Below are positions 1-9,035 of a stretch of 64,000 nt of DNA, one piece after another; position 1 is the stretch's first letter; each line of letters starts with the position of its first letter. Origin of the DNA: Methanobrevibacter sp. (lineage in GTDB: Archaea; Methanobacteriota; Methanobacteria; Methanobacteriales; Methanobacteriaceae); the NCBI RefSeq assembly GCF_017427765.1, contig NZ_JAFRSC010000032.1:1-64000 (forward strand). Direction: 5' to 3'. The position numbers and the translations under genes are program-made. Under the pieces are notes generated by a model. That model made no database searches and had not been told where the DNA came from. It worked only from the letters and a program-made list of their open reading frames with translations.

Positions 1-543
1 AAAAAATACATGAGCAAAAGATACCAAAAGACCCTTCGAACATACTGGAAATGGCAAGATAAAAAAACAAACAAAATCAAAGACACATACCACAAAATAA
101 GCCACGACCTAGTTAAAGCTTATGATTTAATATGTATGGAAGATTTAAACATTAAAGGAATGTTCAAAAATAAATACTGGAGTCCTAAGCTTCAAAGAAT
201 AGCATTATACTCGCTGGTAGATAAAATCCGCTACAAAGCACAATGGCACAACAAAGAATTCATTCAAATCAGCCGGCGGTATCCATCAAGTAAAAATTGC
301 CACCACTGCGGATACTACAACAAAGACTTAGAATATGAAAAAGAATGGACTTGTCCACAATGCGGAAAACATCATAACAGGGATATTAACGCCAGCAAAA
401 ACATACTACATGAAGGAATAAGGATTCTTCAAGAAAAAATAATAAAGAACCTCCGGGACGGAGGGGATAGCACGGTAAATCTAGATGCATTAGCATCTAC
501 AGCCCGTGAAGTAAGAATCCTCGAACTCCACAGCTCGAGGTAG
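1..543 (+). CDS. tnpB: TnpB-type RNA-guided nuclease of an IS200/IS605 element, 3' part
   Basis: The frame is open from the first base, so the N-terminal part lies outside the window. Visible are the C-terminal RuvC-like pieces: the glutamate motif CMEDLNIKGM (near residue 50), a zinc ribbon with two CxxC pairs (CHHC near 103 and CPQC near 123), and the last catalytic aspartate in RDINASKNIL. Family knowledge: TnpB is an RNA-guided DNA nuclease encoded in IS200/IS605/IS607 elements, and its guide RNA comes from the element's right end. The last 28 or so residues after the catalytic core look like read-through of a structured RNA region rather than protein fold. The TAG stop lies within the right-end sequence. 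No tnpA is visible; whether one lies upstream cannot be seen. Confidence 0.9.
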   Translation, partial: KKYMSKRYQKTLRTYWKWQDKKTNKIKDTYHKISHDLVKAYDLICMEDLNIKGMFKNKYWSPKLQRIALYSLVDKIRYKAQWHNKEFIQISRRYPSSKNCHHCGYYNKDLEYEKEWTCPQCGKHHNRDINASKNILHEGIRILQEKIIKNLRDGGDSTVNLDALASTAREVRILELHSSR

Positions 544-548
544 TTCAA
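450..548 (+). ncRNA. Putative omega RNA (right-end RNA) scaffold of tnpB copy 1
   Basis: The 3' end of this tnpB is packed with inverted repeats: CCTCCG/CGGAGG (450-455 with 459-464, 3-nt loop); CACGG/CCGTG (471-475 with 504-508) enclosing TAGATGC/GCATCTA (482-488 with 493-499); and CCTCGA/TCGAGG (519-524 with 535-540). It ends in TTCAA (544-548). Family knowledge: TnpB guide RNAs are processed from the 3' part of tnpB plus the right end, and the guide is the sequence just outside the element. By inference the guide would begin near 549. The boundaries are estimated from the stems only. Confidence 0.6.
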
Positions 549-602
549 ATTAATAATGTCTATTTAAAATTTTTTCGAGCACAAAATAGAATCGTTTATA
601 TA

Positions 603-636
603 TTTTCTTTGATATACTTCAAAACATCAAAGAAAA
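603..636 (+). promoter_or_regulatory. Perfect 11-bp inverted repeat near the start of transcription
   Basis: TTTTCTTTGAT (603-613) is the exact reverse complement of ATCAAAGAAAA (626-636), separated by 12 nt. A TATA-like run (about 595-603) lies just upstream, so transcription would start near 620-625, inside the repeat. This position suits a repressor operator or a 5' leader hairpin for the HEAT-like gene. The right arm runs into the AAGGTGA ribosome binding site. Confidence 0.5.
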
Positions 637-645
637 GGTGATTCT

Positions 646-1227
646 ATGGGATTATTTGATAGATTTAAAACTCCTGACTGGAAGAATAACAACTATGATA
701 TTCGACTTAATGCTGTTAAAGAATTAAATGATCAGGAAATATTAAAAGATGTGGCAATACATGATGCCAGTCCGTTCATACGAACTGTTGCTATGTCTAA
801 AATAAATGATGAAAAATTTATAATTGATTTGGCAGAAAATGGTTTTACATCACAACGCCCAAGTGCCATAAATGCACTTGAAAATCCGGAAGCACTATTA
901 AGAATAGCAAGAAATGATAAAGATGAATATTGTAGTAAAAAAGCCTATGCTAGATGTTTTAAAATTAGTGTAGAAAAGGATTCGTCAGATTATTCTGAAA
1001 TCGGACAAGAATTCTATAAAAAGTTTCCTGAAGATATAAGGGCTATTTCTGCCATGTTGTATACTGCATATAAAGAAAAAATACCTCTAACTGGTGAATA
1101 TATGTATGAGTACAAGAATGCTTATGATAAAATGCTTTTAAATAGTAGTTCTGCAATGAATGTAATTGATATGGAATTGCAGGATTGGTATCTTGATTTG
1201 GGTAATTCAACATACAAAAAGTTATAA
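646..1227 (+). CDS. HEAT-repeat-like protein of unknown function
   Basis: The 193-residue product starts at ATG 646 after a clear GGTGA ribosome binding site. The first 110 residues consist of repeated helical units with the pattern 'xxLNDQEILKDVAxxDxSPFIR', 'INDEKFIIDLAENG', 'ENPEALLRIARND', which resembles short HEAT/ARM-type repeats found in many prokaryotic proteins. No catalytic motif is visible in the second half. There is no signal peptide or membrane segment, so it is probably cytoplasmic. It sits alone between an IS fragment and an ATP-grasp gene. The role is unknown; HEAT repeats generally mediate protein binding. Confidence 0.6.
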   Translation: MGLFDRFKTPDWKNNNYDIRLNAVKELNDQEILKDVAIHDASPFIRTVAMSKINDEKFIIDLAENGFTSQRPSAINALENPEALLRIARNDKDEYCSKKAYARCFKISVEKDSSDYSEIGQEFYKKFPEDIRAISAMLYTAYKEKIPLTGEYMYEYKNAYDKMLLNSSSAMNVIDMELQDWYLDLGNSTYKKL

Positions 1228-1351
1228 TAGCTATTTTAATGTTATGGGGGATTTTTAAATATAATATTCAATAAAAACAAATCTAATAAATTAAAATTGA
1301 AAAAAAAGATTATATTTTTGCAAAACAGTATATAAAAGTGAGATGGATTTT

Positions 1352-3040
1352 ATGAGAAACATTATAGTTGTTGATTGCATTTCTTCTGGAACAAATTATA
1401 TTGAAGATATTGTAAATAGAGGCCATAAACCGGTCATATTGGAACTGCAGTCTGGTGAAATGAATGTAGATGAATATAAACAAAAAATGCAATCTAATTA
1501 TGATAGGGTTGGATATGATTATGATCTTGTTTTTGAAAAGGACACATATGAAGGCACTGTTGAAATGATTCGTGAACTAGACCCTTTACTTATTGTGGCA
1601 GGCAGTGAGAGGGGTGTTATTCTAACAAGCAGACTATCAAATGATTTAGGATTATTGGGCACTCCCATAGAAAATTTGGATGCAATGACTCTAAAGGATA
1701 AGATGCATGAAAGGCTTGCCGAGGAAGGACTTAGACACATCAGAGGAAAGGTAGTTTCTTCAGTTGATGAAGCTGTTGAATTTTATGAATCAGAATCCCT
1801 AAATGAAGTGGTAATCAAGCCTATTTACAGTTTCTGTTCGGTTGGTGTTCGCATATGTTTGGATAAAGAAGAAATGATTGATTCTTTAAAGGAGATATTC
1901 AATAAGAATAATGCCTATGGTGATGCAAATACCGAGCTTTTGGTTCAGGAACGCATTAACGGTGAGGAATATATTGTAAACACCACATCCTGTGAAGGAA
2001 TCCCACGTTTAATCTCAATGTGGAAATACGAAAAAATTAAGACTTCTGAAGGAGCAATTGTCTATGATACCATCAAATCAGTCAAGAGACTAACTCTTGG
2101 TGAAGCTGAAATGGTGGAATATGCATATGATGTAGTTCAAGCAATCGGAATTGAACACGGTCCTGTTCATGGTGAATTTAGGATAGATGAAAAAGGTCCT
2201 GTGCTGATTGAAGTAAACTGCCGTCCTGCAGGTTTAAGCATGGCATCAGAATATCTGGATATGATTTTTGCCCAGCATGACACTGATTCCATATTGGATT
2301 CCTATTTAAATCCCGAACGGTTCAACGAACAAAGAAAACAACCATACAATCCTCCTGGAAATGGGACTGTAAAGCTGTTCATTGCTCCTGAAGACATTCT
2401 TGCAAAATCTGTGCCGATATTAAACATGACTTCAAACCTCAACAGTTATTATGACAGCACATTGCATAACATTAATGAAACTGAACTTTTTGTTAAAACT
2501 GAAGATTTAAACACTACTTGTGGCGTAGTCTTTTTAGCAAGTAATGACCCAAATGCCGTTAATGAGGATGTTGAGTTTTTAAGAAGCGTTGAGAAAAATG
2601 CATTTGAACTGATTTTAAGCGACGAATCAGTTGAAACTGACAGTATAAATGAAGAAAAAATAGTTGATGAACTTCGAAAGATAATCAAATCTGTGGAAAA
2701 ATATGGTCATGGTTTAATAATGACAGACCAGGAAATTGATGATGTTAATGTTTTGCAGATTACTCTGGAGAATGTTTATAGATTGCACGGACACTTTGAT
2801 TACATCATCGTTAATTTAAATAAGAGTCTTATTGACATGGACGATGAACATGCAGTCAAATTAATCATTGACCTATTTTCATACATTAAAATCGGCGGTG
2901 TTGTATTTATTCCAAAAAGCACCTACGATTATCTTCCAGGGGGTCGAAAAGGAGTTGAAGCCATAATCAAAAATTCGGATTTCAACATTGAAGTTCCACC
3001 ATTTGGATTTAAAAATGCAGTTATTGCATCAAAAAACTAA
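1352..3040 (+). CDS. ATP-grasp ligase fused to a methyltransferase-like C-terminal domain
   Basis: Residues 1 to about 400 have the layout of ATP-grasp carboxylate-amine ligases: N-terminal Rossmann-like part (NIIVVDCISSG), the ATP-binding segment 'EVVIKPIYSFCSVGVR', 'LLVQERINGEEYIVNT', and the metal-binding end 'HGEFRIDEKGPVLIEVNCRPAG'. The substrate cannot be told; the nearest family image is the BacD/LysX-like amino-acid ligases. The last 160 residues ('FDYIIVNLNKSL...IKIGGVVFIPKSTYDYLPGG') resemble the second half of a class I methyltransferase fold, without a recognisable SAM-binding glycine motif. I prefer ATG 1352 to ATG 1343, because GTGA at 1338-1341 is well spaced for it. It is convergent with the MFS gene and shares a terminator with it. 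Confidence 0.65.
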   Translation: MRNIIVVDCISSGTNYIEDIVNRGHKPVILELQSGEMNVDEYKQKMQSNYDRVGYDYDLVFEKDTYEGTVEMIRELDPLLIVAGSERGVILTSRLSNDLGLLGTPIENLDAMTLKDKMHERLAEEGLRHIRGKVVSSVDEAVEFYESESLNEVVIKPIYSFCSVGVRICLDKEEMIDSLKEIFNKNNAYGDANTELLVQERINGEEYIVNTTSCEGIPRLISMWKYEKIKTSEGAIVYDTIKSVKRLTLGEAEMVEYAYDVVQAIGIEHGPVHGEFRIDEKGPVLIEVNCRPAGLSMASEYLDMIFAQHDTDSILDSYLNPERFNEQRKQPYNPPGNGTVKLFIAPEDILAKSVPILNMTSNLNSYYDSTLHNINETELFVKTEDLNTTCGVVFLASNDPNAVNEDVEFLRSVEKNAFELILSDESVETDSINEEKIVDELRKIIKSVEKYGHGLIMTDQEIDDVNVLQITLENVYRLHGHFDYIIVNLNKSLIDMDDEHAVKLIIDLFSYIKIGGVVFIPKSTYDYLPGGRKGVEAIIKNSDFNIEVPPFGFKNAVIASKN

Positions 3041-3067
3041 AGATAAGTTAAAAACTTATCTTTTTTT
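3041..3067. terminator. Bidirectional terminator between convergent genes
   Basis: AGATAAGTT (3041-3049) pairs with AACTTATCT (3053-3061) over a 3-nt AAA loop, and a T run follows to 3067. It directly follows the ATP-grasp stop and contains the stop codon of the minus-strand MFS gene, so it can serve both. Confidence 0.65.
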
Positions 3068-4426
3068 CTAATTTTAAGCCGACAACAGACACGATAATTG
3101 CCAGAATGCATGCAACGGCACATATAATGCATACTAATTGGGATGATTTCACAATTAAAGCATAATTGTTTGAGGTCAAATCAAGAGATCCCATAATAAG
3201 TCTGAATACTAGTGTCATTAAACTCAAACTAAGGGTCTGGCCGATAGCCCTCATTGTGAGCTGAGAAGCGGAGGCATGTGCAGCATATTTATTATCAATT
3301 GAGCTCATAATGGCATTCATATTTGGAGATGAGAAAAGACCCATTCCTATAGCTTCTAAAACCATTGCTATAACGATGATGTATAATGGGGTGCTTTTAT
3401 CCATAAATAACAATATTGCAAATGCAAATACGGTAATTAACATACCGACGGTAGCTATTTTTTGAGGATGATATTTATCTGAAAGCTTACCTGCATTTGG
3501 GGAGGTAATTGTCATTACTATGGGGCTTATCAACATTATCATGCCGGTGATTTGAGGATTCCATCCTCTGACAATTTGGAAATGATAGTTGAATATTGTC
3601 GTGATTGCCATTACTGCTAAATACCCGCATAGTCCGGCAAAATTGTATAATGTAAATGAATGATTCTTAAATAACTTAACATTGAATGCAGGTGCTTTTT
3701 GCCGTAATTCATAAAATCCAAATCCGACCAACAGCATTAATCCCAGCAATACCAATATTATTGCTTTTCCGTCATATAATATTGTTATTCCATAAATGAA
3801 CAGTAATATGCCCACCATGTACAATGCCATGCCTTTTAAATCAAGCTTATCGTTTTCATTGGTTTTCCATTCTCCCTTGACTTTAACCAGCATCAATATC
3901 AAACCGATTGTGTTAAAGAATATTGTAATTAAAAACAAAGATTTCCATCCGAAGTGCTGAACCAAAAACCCACAGACAACCGGAGATACTGAAGTTCCTA
4001 AATAAACTCCTGAAACGATAATTCCCAATGCTTTGCCTCTGTTTTCTTCAGATATTGCAAGAACGATTATTGCAATTTCAGCAACGTTTGCAATGGCAAG
4101 ACCAATGCCTTGAAGAATTCTTGCTGAGAAAAACATTTCTGTTGAAATGGATATGCATGAGAGAACTATTCCAAATAATATTATGGCCTGCCCTATTAGT
4201 AATGACTTTTAAACCCATATTTTCCAGTAATTTGGCCTGCTGGTAATGTAAAAATAGTGGTAACAAACACCAATACTGTGGGAATCCAGTTCTGCAAAAC
4301 ATTATTCATTCCGAATTCTGAAGCGATAGCCGGACTTCCGATATTTATGCCTGTTGTGAGAAAAACTGTGAAAAATGAAGTGATGAAAGTAATTATTACA
4401 AAGTTTTTTTCAAAATTATCGGACAT
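3048..4426 (-). pseudogene. MFS multidrug exporter (DHA2/EmrB-QacA type), split by a frameshift
   Basis: Two overlapping reading frames together make one transporter. The N-terminal piece starts at 4426 (MSDNFEKNFVIITFITSFF) and carries helix 1 to the loop 'LPAGQITGKYGFK'. The rest continues in another frame as 'SLLIGQAIILFGIVLSC' and runs to 3048 with many hydrophobic segments. The break falls at the A4 run at about 4207-4210 (minus-strand reading). One extra A would restore GKYGFKKSLLIG, the usual MFS loop-2/3 motif. This is either a real inactivating or phase-type slip, or a sequencing error in a homopolymer. Family role: proton-driven export of drugs or metabolites at the cytoplasmic membrane. 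No TetR/MarR-type regulator is adjacent. Confidence 0.75.
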
Positions 4427-4605
4427 ATTTTAGATTATATCTCCTTAACTAATTATACTTTTGCACTGATTTGGAAATATCCGTTAAATCCGATTCTTTT
4501 TACTTAATTATGCTCCTTATCAAGTAACAAATATGAACAAATCATGCAATAATCTCATATTTCATTTTAGACAATTGAATTACTGATTTTCAAATATTAT
4601 TTGCA

Positions 4606-5163
4606 CTATTTAAAAATTTGTCCCTGGAATTTATACACGTCGCAGCTTTCATCCATCCAGCTGTCTGCACTGATTCCTGCTTTCATACAGGTATGTTCTA
4701 AAAAGTCTTCAATTGTAAATGCATTTTCTGTTGCAACCTGTGGAAGCAAAAGACCTCTTGAATATCCTTTTTGAATAATCAGTCCGTCTGTTCCGATTTC
4801 AATTTCGTCAAAGTATTGGTCTGGGTGTGCTACAATAATCATTTCAGGTTTTGTCAGGACGGTTACTTCCAAATCAAGTATCGGAAATTCGTCTTTGGTT
4901 ACTGCACTGAATCTTGGATCGTTAAATGCAGCTGCAATTGCAACTTCGATTGTTGCCTTGATTGCAGGTTCGATTGGCTCAGCATATCCGATGCAGCCTC
5001 TTAAAGTATTGTTTTTATTTAATGTGACGAAAACTCCTAATTTTTCATCCAGTTCAATCGGATAGTCGTCTGGTATTTCTAATTTTTCTTTTGTTTCTAT
5101 ATAATGTTCTATTGCCTGTTTAGCTATTTTTACTAAGTATTCTCCTGCTCTGTCTGTAATCAT
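4606..5163 (-). CDS. AMMECR1-domain protein
   Basis: The 185-residue product carries the hallmark motif LRGCIGY (about residue 54) with flanking 'AAAFNDPRFSAVTKDEFP' and 'DLEVTVLTKPEMI', as expected for the conserved archaeal/eukaryotic AMMECR1 family. The biochemical function of the family is not established. Its start overlaps the stop of tldD by one base (TAATG, 5161-5165), so the two are very probably translated together. It follows tldD as the last gene of a minus-strand pair. The 179 bp downstream towards the MFS gene hold only AT-rich sequence. Confidence 0.85.
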   Translation of the reverse strand: MITDRAGEYLVKIAKQAIEHYIETKEKLEIPDDYPIELDEKLGVFVTLNKNNTLRGCIGYAEPIEPAIKATIEVAIAAAFNDPRFSAVTKDEFPILDLEVTVLTKPEMIIVAHPDQYFDEIEIGTDGLIIQKGYSRGLLLPQVATENAFTIEDFLEHTCMKAGISADSWMDESCDVYKFQGQIFK

Positions 5164-6545
5164 TATCCCATTCCTCCAACTAATGCGTTCAATATTCTTG
5201 TATGAGGGCCTCCGTCACCTACCGGAGCGGTCTGACCGTCTTTTCCGCAGAATCCCACACTTAATTTAAAGTCATTTCCAATAGCGTCAATATTTTTCAG
5301 TGTTTCAAGAATATTTCCGGAAAGTGAAACGTCTCTAACTGGTGTAGATAACTCTCCATTTTCAATCAGATATCCTTCAGCGGCATTGAATTGGAAAATT
5401 CCTTTTCCGGTATCAACCTGACCTCCTCTGGAGCCTTTAAGATATATTCCCTCTGGAATGTCTTCAATTAACTCTTCAAATGTGTTGTCTCCAGGCTGAA
5501 GGTAAGTATTACTCATTCTGACAATTGGCTTATCTGCAATCAGTGACCTTGCATTTCCTGATGAGGTCATGCCAAGTTGGGATGCGGTTTCTCTGGAATT
5601 GAGAAGTGAAATCAACTTTCCGTCTTTTACTAACTGATTTGGTTTTGTCTTAATTCCTTCAACATCGTACGGATAATATCCGAATCCGTCCTTTAGACTG
5701 GCATCATCAAAGATATTTACAATCTCGGAAGCTATCTTCTCGCCTACTTTGTCCTTTAGTATTGAATCGTTCTGTAAGATTAAATCTCCTTCAACGGCAT
5801 GACCTAAAGCTTCATGTATTAAAACTCCGGTTAGTTCAGGGTCTGCTATTACCGGAAACTGTCCTGAAGGTGCAGGTTTGGCGTCAAGCAGTCTGACAGC
5901 TTTTTCACCAATATTTCTTCCAAACTCTTCAATATCCCTTTCGCCAATCACTTCAAAACCTTTAACTCCACCCATGCTTCCATGGCCGAACTGAATAATT
6001 TCACCGTCGGTTGCAGATGCATTTAAAGCCATTCTGACTCTTGAAGTTTTAACTTGAATTTCACTGCCTTCGCTGTTCATAAACAGCTCATTTATTTCGC
6101 TGTCTGCATAGCTTGCTGTGGTACTGTTTACTTTTTCGATTGTAGCCGCATCGGATGCGGTTTTCATAATCTCCTTTTTCTCTTCAACGGATATGTCCTT
6201 GAATGGTATTTTAACATCCACTGCAGTTTTATCTTTAATAACTTCACTTTCACTTAATTTAACGTCTCCCTTAAGTGAATTGGACAGTTTGATTGCAGTT
6301 TCAGTTATTTCATTAATTTTGGATAAGTCTGTTGTATATGCAAAACCCCATGCTCCATTATTCAACACTCTGATTCGTGCTCCAAGGCTCATTCCGGTGT
6401 TGATTTCATCTACATCTCCATCTTTCATTAATATGGATGTATTTTCACTATTTCCTGAGCGAATATCAATGTAATCTACTTTTTGGGAAGTCTTTGCAAT
6501 AACTTTTTCAAATAAATCAATATAATCTTGCATAAAATCACTCAT
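5163..6545 (-). CDS. tldD: TldD/PmbA family zinc metalloprotease
   Basis: The 460-residue protein is full length for the TldD family. It has the metal-binding HEALGH (residues 244-249) and a C-terminal cysteine (C433 in [11 protein letters not shown]) followed by [18 protein letters not shown], matching the HExxxH...C arrangement of TldD. Family knowledge: TldD usually forms a heterodimer with TldE/PmbA and degrades or matures unfolded peptides. No tldE-like gene is in this window. It is the first gene of a unit with the AMMECR1 gene (one-base overlap). It diverges from the GMC oxidoreductase across a 279-bp AT-rich gap. Confidence 0.88.
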   Translation of the reverse strand: MSDFMQDYIDLFEKVIAKTSQKVDYIDIRSGNSENTSILMKDGDVDEINTGMSLGARIRVLNNGAWGFAYTTDLSKINEITETAIKLSNSLKGDVKLSESEVIKDKTAVDVKIPFKDISVEEKKEIMKTASDAATIEKVNSTTASYADSEINELFMNSEGSEIQVKTSRVRMALNASATDGEIIQFGHGSMGGVKGFEVIGERDIEEFGRNIGEKAVRLLDAKPAPSGQFPVIADPELTGVLIHEALGHAVEGDLILQNDSILKDKVGEKIASEIVNIFDDASLKDGFGYYPYDVEGIKTKPNQLVKDGKLISLLNSRETASQLGMTSSGNARSLIADKPIVRMSNTYLQPGDNTFEELIEDIPEGIYLKGSRGGQVDTGKGIFQFNAAEGYLIENGELSTPVRDVSLSGNILETLKNIDAIGNDFKLSVGFCGKDGQTAPVGDGGPHTRILNALVGGMG

Positions 6546-6770
6546 ATAGATTAATCTATTAATTAGTTTGATTCACATGTTTAATAAACATTTTTTTAAA
6601 TCATTTTCTTAGATTTTTAAGCCATGCTCTAACGTTATTTCGTATAATGTATTTATAGCATCAAATCCTCATTTCATTTTTTTAAACATTTTTCATTATT
6701 ATTACTTTTTTTTAAAAATAGCACTATTTTTATTACATTTTTTAAAATTCATTAAAAATAATAACTTTTT

Positions 6771-6824
6771 TATAGTATATAATTCAATATTATTTTAGGC
6801 ATGTTTTAATCTATTGGTGATTGT
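6771..6824 (+). promoter_or_regulatory. TATA box and ribosome binding site of the GMC oxidoreductase gene
   Basis: A TATA-like run TATAGTATATA (6771-6781) lies about 45 bp before ATG 6825, and GGTGAT (6814-6819) is the ribosome binding site. The rest of the 279-bp gap is T/A-rich, with no other feature that I can support. Confidence 0.45.
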
Positions 6825-8030
6825 ATGTTTGTAATTGTTGGTACTGGTGCAGGCGGAGGACTTCTTGCTCGTGAACTTGCGAAAAATGGAAAGGAAGTCA
6901 CCATTATAGAAAAAGGACCATATATAGAATCAAAAGATGCATTTAATTACTACAATGAGTATGTTCCGGAAGTGGATTTGCTTGCAACAACCTGTGTCGG
7001 CGGTTCAACAGTAGTGTCCATGGCCAATATGGTAAGGGCTCTTGACAGTGAACTTCATGAATATGGCATTGACTTGTCAAAGGAATATGAATACGTTGAA
7101 GAGTTGGTTGGAGTTCATGAACTTGATGATTCCCATATAGGTAAAGGCACACAACTATTTTTAGACGCAGCCCGCGAATTGGGATTGAATACTCAAAAAA
7201 TGCCAAAGGCTATCAGAGAAGAGGATTGCATTCAGTGCGGAAAATGCGCATTCGGATGTCCTGTTGATGCAAAATGGACCGCAAAGGATTTTGTTGATGA
7301 AGCGGTTGAAGCGGGAGCTACATTAATATCTGATGCGGTAGTGACTGATATCATTTTATGCAATCTTGAAGCATGTGGTGTCAAATACGTTAAGGACGGT
7401 GAAGAGTTTTTAATCAAATCCAAAAAGATAATTTTATGTGCAGGAGCTATTGAATCTGCGGTAATTTTAAAAAGTTCCGGACTGACAGGAATCGGTCGTG
7501 AACTGTTCTTTGATCCTTTTGTTACAGTTGGAGGATATCTAAAAGACATTAATTTCAACACTGAAGTCCAGATGGCAGGTTTGGTAATAGGTAAAAACTT
7601 TGTCCTGTCTCCTCACTTTTCAACATTTATATATGATGACGGTGAAGCTATTGATGCTAAGGATACCTTATCGATAATGGTTAAAACCCCTGATGAGGCA
7701 AAAGGTTACGTGCACAGTGACGGTTTCATTCAAAAAGTCAACACAATCAATGATATAAGATATCTTGCTGAAGGAGTGGCTGTTGCAGGAATGATTTTAG
7801 AAAAAGCAGGTGTTGATCCAAAAACAATTAGCTCAACTGTTTATAGGGGAGCACACCCTGGCGGAACTGCAGCAATAGGTAAAGTCGTTGACAGCAACCT
7901 GGAAACTGAAATTCCTAATTTATATGTCTGTGATGCAAGCGTATTGCCAATAGCGCCTGGAAAACCGCCTATATTAACAATACTTGCACTTTCAAAAAGA
8001 TTGGCAGATTATTTAATAAGAGGATATTAA
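6825..8030 (+). CDS. GMC-family FAD oxidoreductase with one ferredoxin-type cysteine motif
   Basis: The N-terminus VIVGTGAGGGLLARELAK...VTIIEKGP is an FAD-binding Rossmann motif (residues 2-33). The C-terminus GAHPGGTAAIGK...LYVCDASVLPIAPGKPPILTI is the GMC oxidoreductase end. In the middle, CIQCGKCAFGCP (near residue 135) can hold an iron-sulfur cluster, which fits anaerobic GMC-like dehydrogenases of methanogens. The substrate is unknown. At 401 residues it is shorter than typical alcohol oxidases. It is convergent with pyrI, with 2 nt between the stops. Confidence 0.8.
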   Translation: MFVIVGTGAGGGLLARELAKNGKEVTIIEKGPYIESKDAFNYYNEYVPEVDLLATTCVGGSTVVSMANMVRALDSELHEYGIDLSKEYEYVEELVGVHELDDSHIGKGTQLFLDAARELGLNTQKMPKAIREEDCIQCGKCAFGCPVDAKWTAKDFVDEAVEAGATLISDAVVTDIILCNLEACGVKYVKDGEEFLIKSKKIILCAGAIESAVILKSSGLTGIGRELFFDPFVTVGGYLKDINFNTEVQMAGLVIGKNFVLSPHFSTFIYDDGEAIDAKDTLSIMVKTPDEAKGYVHSDGFIQKVNTINDIRYLAEGVAVAGMILEKAGVDPKTISSTVYRGAHPGGTAAIGKVVDSNLETEIPNLYVCDASVLPIAPGKPPILTILALSKRLADYLIRGY

Positions 8031-8032
8031 GT

Positions 8033-8512
8033 TTATTCGAACTGTTTTTCGATTTCTTCTGTTTTTATTAACTTTTCACAGTAATGGCACCTAACAACCG
8101 GAGGATATTTTTCAATAACATTAAATTTAGGTGTGATGGGCTCATTTTCATAATTTGTAATGCATTTCGGATTTGTACATTTAAGGATTGATGTAATCTT
8201 ATCCGGAAGCCTAATCTTATCCTTTTTAACCGGTTCAAAGTTTCTGATAATATTGATTGTAGCCTGAGGAGCAATTAAAGCAACTTGATTGAGCTCTTTG
8301 TGATCCAGTTCTCTGTTTTCAATTTTTAAAATATCCTTTCTTCCGATTTCAGATGATGAAACATTCATAGCTACTGTTACGTTTTGTGTTTTGCAGTCCG
8401 GAAGACCCAAAACCTTGAGAATGTGCAGGGATTTGGTAGCAGTAATATGGTCAATTACTGTACCGTTTTCAATTGCTTTAATTTTTAATTCTGATTTGTC
8501 TTTTTTGGCCAT
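8033..8512 (-). CDS. pyrI: Aspartate carbamoyltransferase regulatory chain
   Basis: The 159-residue protein has the four zinc cysteines C112, C117, C142 and C145 in the C-terminal domain (KCTNPKC...RCHYC), and an N-terminal allosteric domain starting '[23 protein letters not shown]'. Family knowledge: PyrI pairs with PyrB in pyrimidine synthesis and binds nucleotide effectors. pyrB is not in the window. It lies 5 nt after the flavodoxin gene on the same strand, and is probably the last gene of the hisA-ribL-argC-flavodoxin-pyrI run. Confidence 0.95.
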   Translation of the reverse strand: MAKKDKSELKIKAIENGTVIDHITATKSLHILKVLGLPDCKTQNVTVAMNVSSSEIGRKDILKIENRELDHKELNQVALIAPQATINIIRNFEPVKKDKIRLPDKITSILKCTNPKCITNYENEPITPKFNVIEKYPPVVRCHYCEKLIKTEEIEKQFE

Positions 8513-8517
8513 TTAAT

Positions 8518-9012
8518 CTACCTTTTATACATTTTTAAATCTTTAATTTCAATTGCTGCTTCAGTGTCTTTGACTAACTGTTCGGGACTTTTCCCTTTAG
8601 TTGCAAGAGTAAATGTTTCAATAACTCTAGCTCCACGCATTTTAACTTTCTCTTCAAGTCTTTCTATATTTGAATCAGCACGATTGCTGTCCATTGTAGC
8701 AAATAATACAGCATCTTTGCCCCTTAAATTCAACCTGTCAATGATTGTTAATATTGCAGGTGTCGGATTTCCTGCCCAGGTCGGTGTTCCGAAATATATT
8801 GTGTCATAATCGGTTATATCCACATTTGATGGAGTAATTTGGGTTTTGGTTTCTCTAAATGCATTTATTGATGAGAATAGTTTGCTTCCAAATCCGTCAC
8901 GTTTTTTCAAATCAAGGATTCTGACTAAATCCGCATCCAAATATTTAGCTAGTGTTTTTGCAACTAAATCAGTTTTTCCTCCTTGAGAATAATATATAAT
9001 TAATGTTGCCAT
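8518..9012 (-). CDS. Flavodoxin-like protein
   Basis: The 164-residue protein begins with the flavodoxin FMN-phosphate loop (LIIYYSQGGKTDLVAKTLA, residues 3-21). It has the later loop 'YDTIYFGTPTWAGNPTPAI' near residue 70, both typical of long- or short-chain flavodoxins. By inference it is an electron carrier or a small FMN oxidoreductase, with no partner assignable from the sequence. It lies between argC and pyrI in a minus-strand run. Confidence 0.85.
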   Translation of the reverse strand: MATLIIYYSQGGKTDLVAKTLAKYLDADLVRILDLKKRDGFGSKLFSSINAFRETKTQITPSNVDITDYDTIYFGTPTWAGNPTPAILTIIDRLNLRGKDAVLFATMDSNRADSNIERLEEKVKMRGARVIETFTLATKGKSPEQLVKDTEAAIEIKDLKMYKR

Positions 9013-9035
9013 TTCTCTCCCCCTCTTTTTGTTAA

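Noticed and set aside
4028-4302. Short open frames on both strands within the MFS gene
   Set aside because: They overlap the transporter in other frames and have no start signals or family features; they are explained by the frameshifted gene.
6792-6805. Half-site TTTAGGCAT like the operator at 11578
   Set aside because: The second arm (CCTAAA) is absent, so it is not counted as an operator.
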